In this document: positions 4,564-6,032 of the stretch, piece by piece
Position numbering within the stretch: the first letter of the stretch is position 1
Layout of the letters: the number at the start of each line of letters is the position of its first letter
From: Christensenella sp036660175
Lineage (GTDB): Bacteria; Bacillota; Clostridia; Christensenellales; Christensenellaceae
Assembly: GCA_036660175.1 (NCBI GenBank)
Contig: JAVXBD010000077.1
Location: 1 to 6,032 of the forward strand
Reading direction: 5' to 3'
Length of the DNA stretch: 6,032 bases
The notes under the pieces: generated by a model
The model's database searches: none
Told to the model about the DNA's origin: nothing
What the model saw: the letters and a program-made list of their open reading frames with translations, nothing else
Translations under genes and position numbers: made by a program

Positions 4564-6032
4564 ATCGTTAAAACAAATTTAAAGCGTTATAAAGAAATCG
4601 TTTCTGTTTTTTCTAAAAACGGACTTGGTTTCTTATTTGTAAAAACATCGCTAAGCAAAAATCCAAAAAAAATTGTGGAATATGAACAGAAGCACAATAT
4701 GGTATCGGTCGGCGAACGCATTCGCAAATCCTGCGAAGAGTTAGGCCCTACCTTTGTTAAGCTTGGCCAAATTTTAAGCACACGTACCGATATTGTAACA
4801 GAAAACGTTGCAAATCAACTAAAAAAGCTACAGGATTCCGTTACCCCGTTTTCTTTTGAACAGGCAAAAAAGCTGATTGAGGATGAGCTTAGTGACAGCA
4901 TTGAAAACCTCTTTGCAGAATTTAATGATGTACCCATTGCCTCCGCCTCTATATCACAGGTATATCGGGCAAAATTGTTATCGGGTGCACAAGTTGCAGT
5001 AAAGGTCCAGCGCCCAAACATTGCACAAAGCATTGAAACAGATTTAGGGATATTAGAGCAGCTTGCAAAAATCGTCGATAGATATTCCAAATATGGAAAA
5101 TTATATGATTTTTCAGGCATGGTCAAAGAATTTCGACGCGTGATGGAAAATGAAATTGATTTCACAAAAGAAGGCGAAAATACAGACAATTTCCGAGCGC
5201 ATTTAGCAGATCACCCTAATGTTCGCACGCCAAAAATAAAGTGGGTTTACACCACGCCCAAAATTTTGACAATGGAATTTGTGGACGGCATCAAAATCAA
5301 TGATATTTCACAATTAGATGAATTGGGTGCCGACAGAACAAAGCTTGCCAAAGAGTTTACGGTATCGCTGGTTCATCAGATTCTCATAGACGGATTCTTT
5401 CATGCCGATCCTCACCCAGGCAACGTAATGGTTGTTGATGCAAAATACATTGAATTTATTGACCTTGGCATGGTCGGCACAGTTTCCAATAAGTTTCGGC
5501 GTCAGCTTACAGCACTGCTGCTGGGAGTTGCTACCCAAAACACCAGAAAAATCGCACAATCCATTTCGGAAATGGACGTTGCAGATGCAAATGTCAATCT
5601 GCGGCAGTTTGAGCGTTCGTTAGATGTGCTTTTGGACGAGTATTTATATGTTCCGCTTTCAAAAGTGAATATCGCAAAAGTTTTTACTGGCATTTTTTCG
5701 ATTGCAGGCGATTATAAAATGAAAATACCCCGTGAGTTTGCACTGGTTGCAAAGGCACTCGGCACTGCACAAGGCATTGTGGAAGAACTTGATCCTTCTG
5801 TCAACATTCTTTCCATTGCACAAAAAACAATCAAGGGTGTTATGCTGCATGCCATAACCTCCAAAGAAGCAAAAAATAGTTTACAGTCCTATGTACTCGA
5901 CAGCATCGAGGTTGTCAAAGATGTTCCGTCTATTTTGCTAAACTTCATGAAAAAAATACAAGCTAATGATTTTGCAATTGAACTCAAAATCAAAAATCTG
6001 CAAAAATTAGAACGGAGTGCAGAAAGAATGTT
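4564..6032 (+). CDS. AarF/UbiB (ABC1) atypical protein kinase-like protein, 3' end cut by window
   Basis: The open frame gives 489 codons without a stop before the window ends; the family is usually about 530-560 residues, so the C-terminal part, normally with membrane helices, is missing. Family motifs, numbered from ATC 4564, are all present. They are KxGQ in FVKLGQILSTR (K66, Q69), the Ala-rich-loop equivalent ASASISQVYRA (126-136), the VAVK lysine (K147), and EIDFTKEGEN (197-206). The catalytic HADPHPGN (280-287) and metal-binding DLGMVG (D300) are also present. These proteins bind ATP, are membrane-associated and support isoprenoid-quinone or lipid metabolism in other bacteria; the substrate here is unknown. 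There is no ATG, GTG or TTG before GTG 4675 or ATG 4699. The conserved-looking NLKRYKEIVSVFSKNGLGFL precedes both, so ATC 4564 behind GGAGG is the best-placed start. It is the second gene of the phasin operon. Confidence 0.85.
   Translation, partial: MVKTNLKRYKEIVSVFSKNGLGFLFVKTSLSKNPKKIVEYEQKHNMVSVGERIRKSCEELGPTFVKLGQILSTRTDIVTENVANQLKKLQDSVTPFSFEQAKKLIEDELSDSIENLFAEFNDVPIASASISQVYRAKLLSGAQVAVKVQRPNIAQSIETDLGILEQLAKIVDRYSKYGKLYDFSGMVKEFRRVMENEIDFTKEGENTDNFRAHLADHPNVRTPKIKWVYTTPKILTMEFVDGIKINDISQLDELGADRTKLAKEFTVSLVHQILIDGFFHADPHPGNVMVVDAKYIEFIDLGMVGTVSNKFRRQLTALLLGVATQNTRKIAQSISEMDVADANVNLRQFERSLDVLLDEYLYVPLSKVNIAKVFTGIFSIAGDYKMKIPREFALVAKALGTAQGIVEELDPSVNILSIAQKTIKGVMLHAITSKEAKNSLQSYVLDSIEVVKDVPSILLNFMKKIQANDFAIELKIKNLQKLERSAERM

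Noticed and set aside
4556..4582. ATG at 4556 as the kinase start
   Set aside because: It is in a different frame, only 1 base after GGAGG, and reaches TAA after eight codons. It would work only with an undetected one-base indel. The heptamer GTTAAAA in this frame is not a proper -1 slippery site.

Overview
The window is AT-rich with clean Shine-Dalgarno sequences (GGAGG and AAGGAGG) and sigma-A-type promoters. Its gene content is a cobamide-type URO-D/MtaA family protein, a NagD-like HAD phosphatase, a phasin-like protein next to an AarF/UbiB kinase, and an envelope protein without an LPXTG signal. This points to an anaerobic low-GC Gram-positive bacterium, most likely a gut-type Clostridia. 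The lineage is inferred from content only. No tRNA, rRNA, CRISPR array, insertion sequence or phage gene was seen, and no stretch above 300 bases lacks a gene.

Layout. The left third (1-2100) is read on the minus strand. A NagD-like phosphatase gene (2035 down to 1253) has a good promoter at 2072-2100. After a 118-base gap comes a URO-D/MtaA-type methyltransferase gene (1133 down to 90). Just past that gene's stop codon, in the same frame, its last ~29 codons appear a second time (89 down to 1, running off the window). The two copies differ at only three positions over 88 bases, all synonymous. A divergent intergenic region (2036-2234) then leads to plus-strand genes.

The centre (2235-4070) is one 611-residue exported protein. 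It has a signal peptide, four diverged modules of about 115 residues joined by Pro-rich linkers, and a C-terminal membrane helix. It is followed by about 100 bases dense in alternative inverted repeats (4071-4168), including a likely terminator.

The right third (4178-6032) is a two-gene operon: a 96-residue phasin-like protein, then an AarF/UbiB (ABC1) atypical kinase cut by the window edge. The operon promoter carries a 19-base dyad between its -35 and -10 boxes, which looks like an operator. The kinase gene has no ATG, GTG or TTG where its conserved N-terminus begins. A GGAGG sits 9 bases before an ATC codon, and the gene lies in the same frame as the phasin gene, separated only by TAG and six sense codons.

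The phasin/kinase pair is a recurring association in Firmicutes and may work together at the membrane. The phosphatase and methyltransferase genes may share a transcript. Nothing in the sequence functionally links the left, centre and right blocks. The main candidates for something new are the four-module envelope protein, the start-codon-less kinase, the tail duplication and the switch-like hairpins at 4071-4168.
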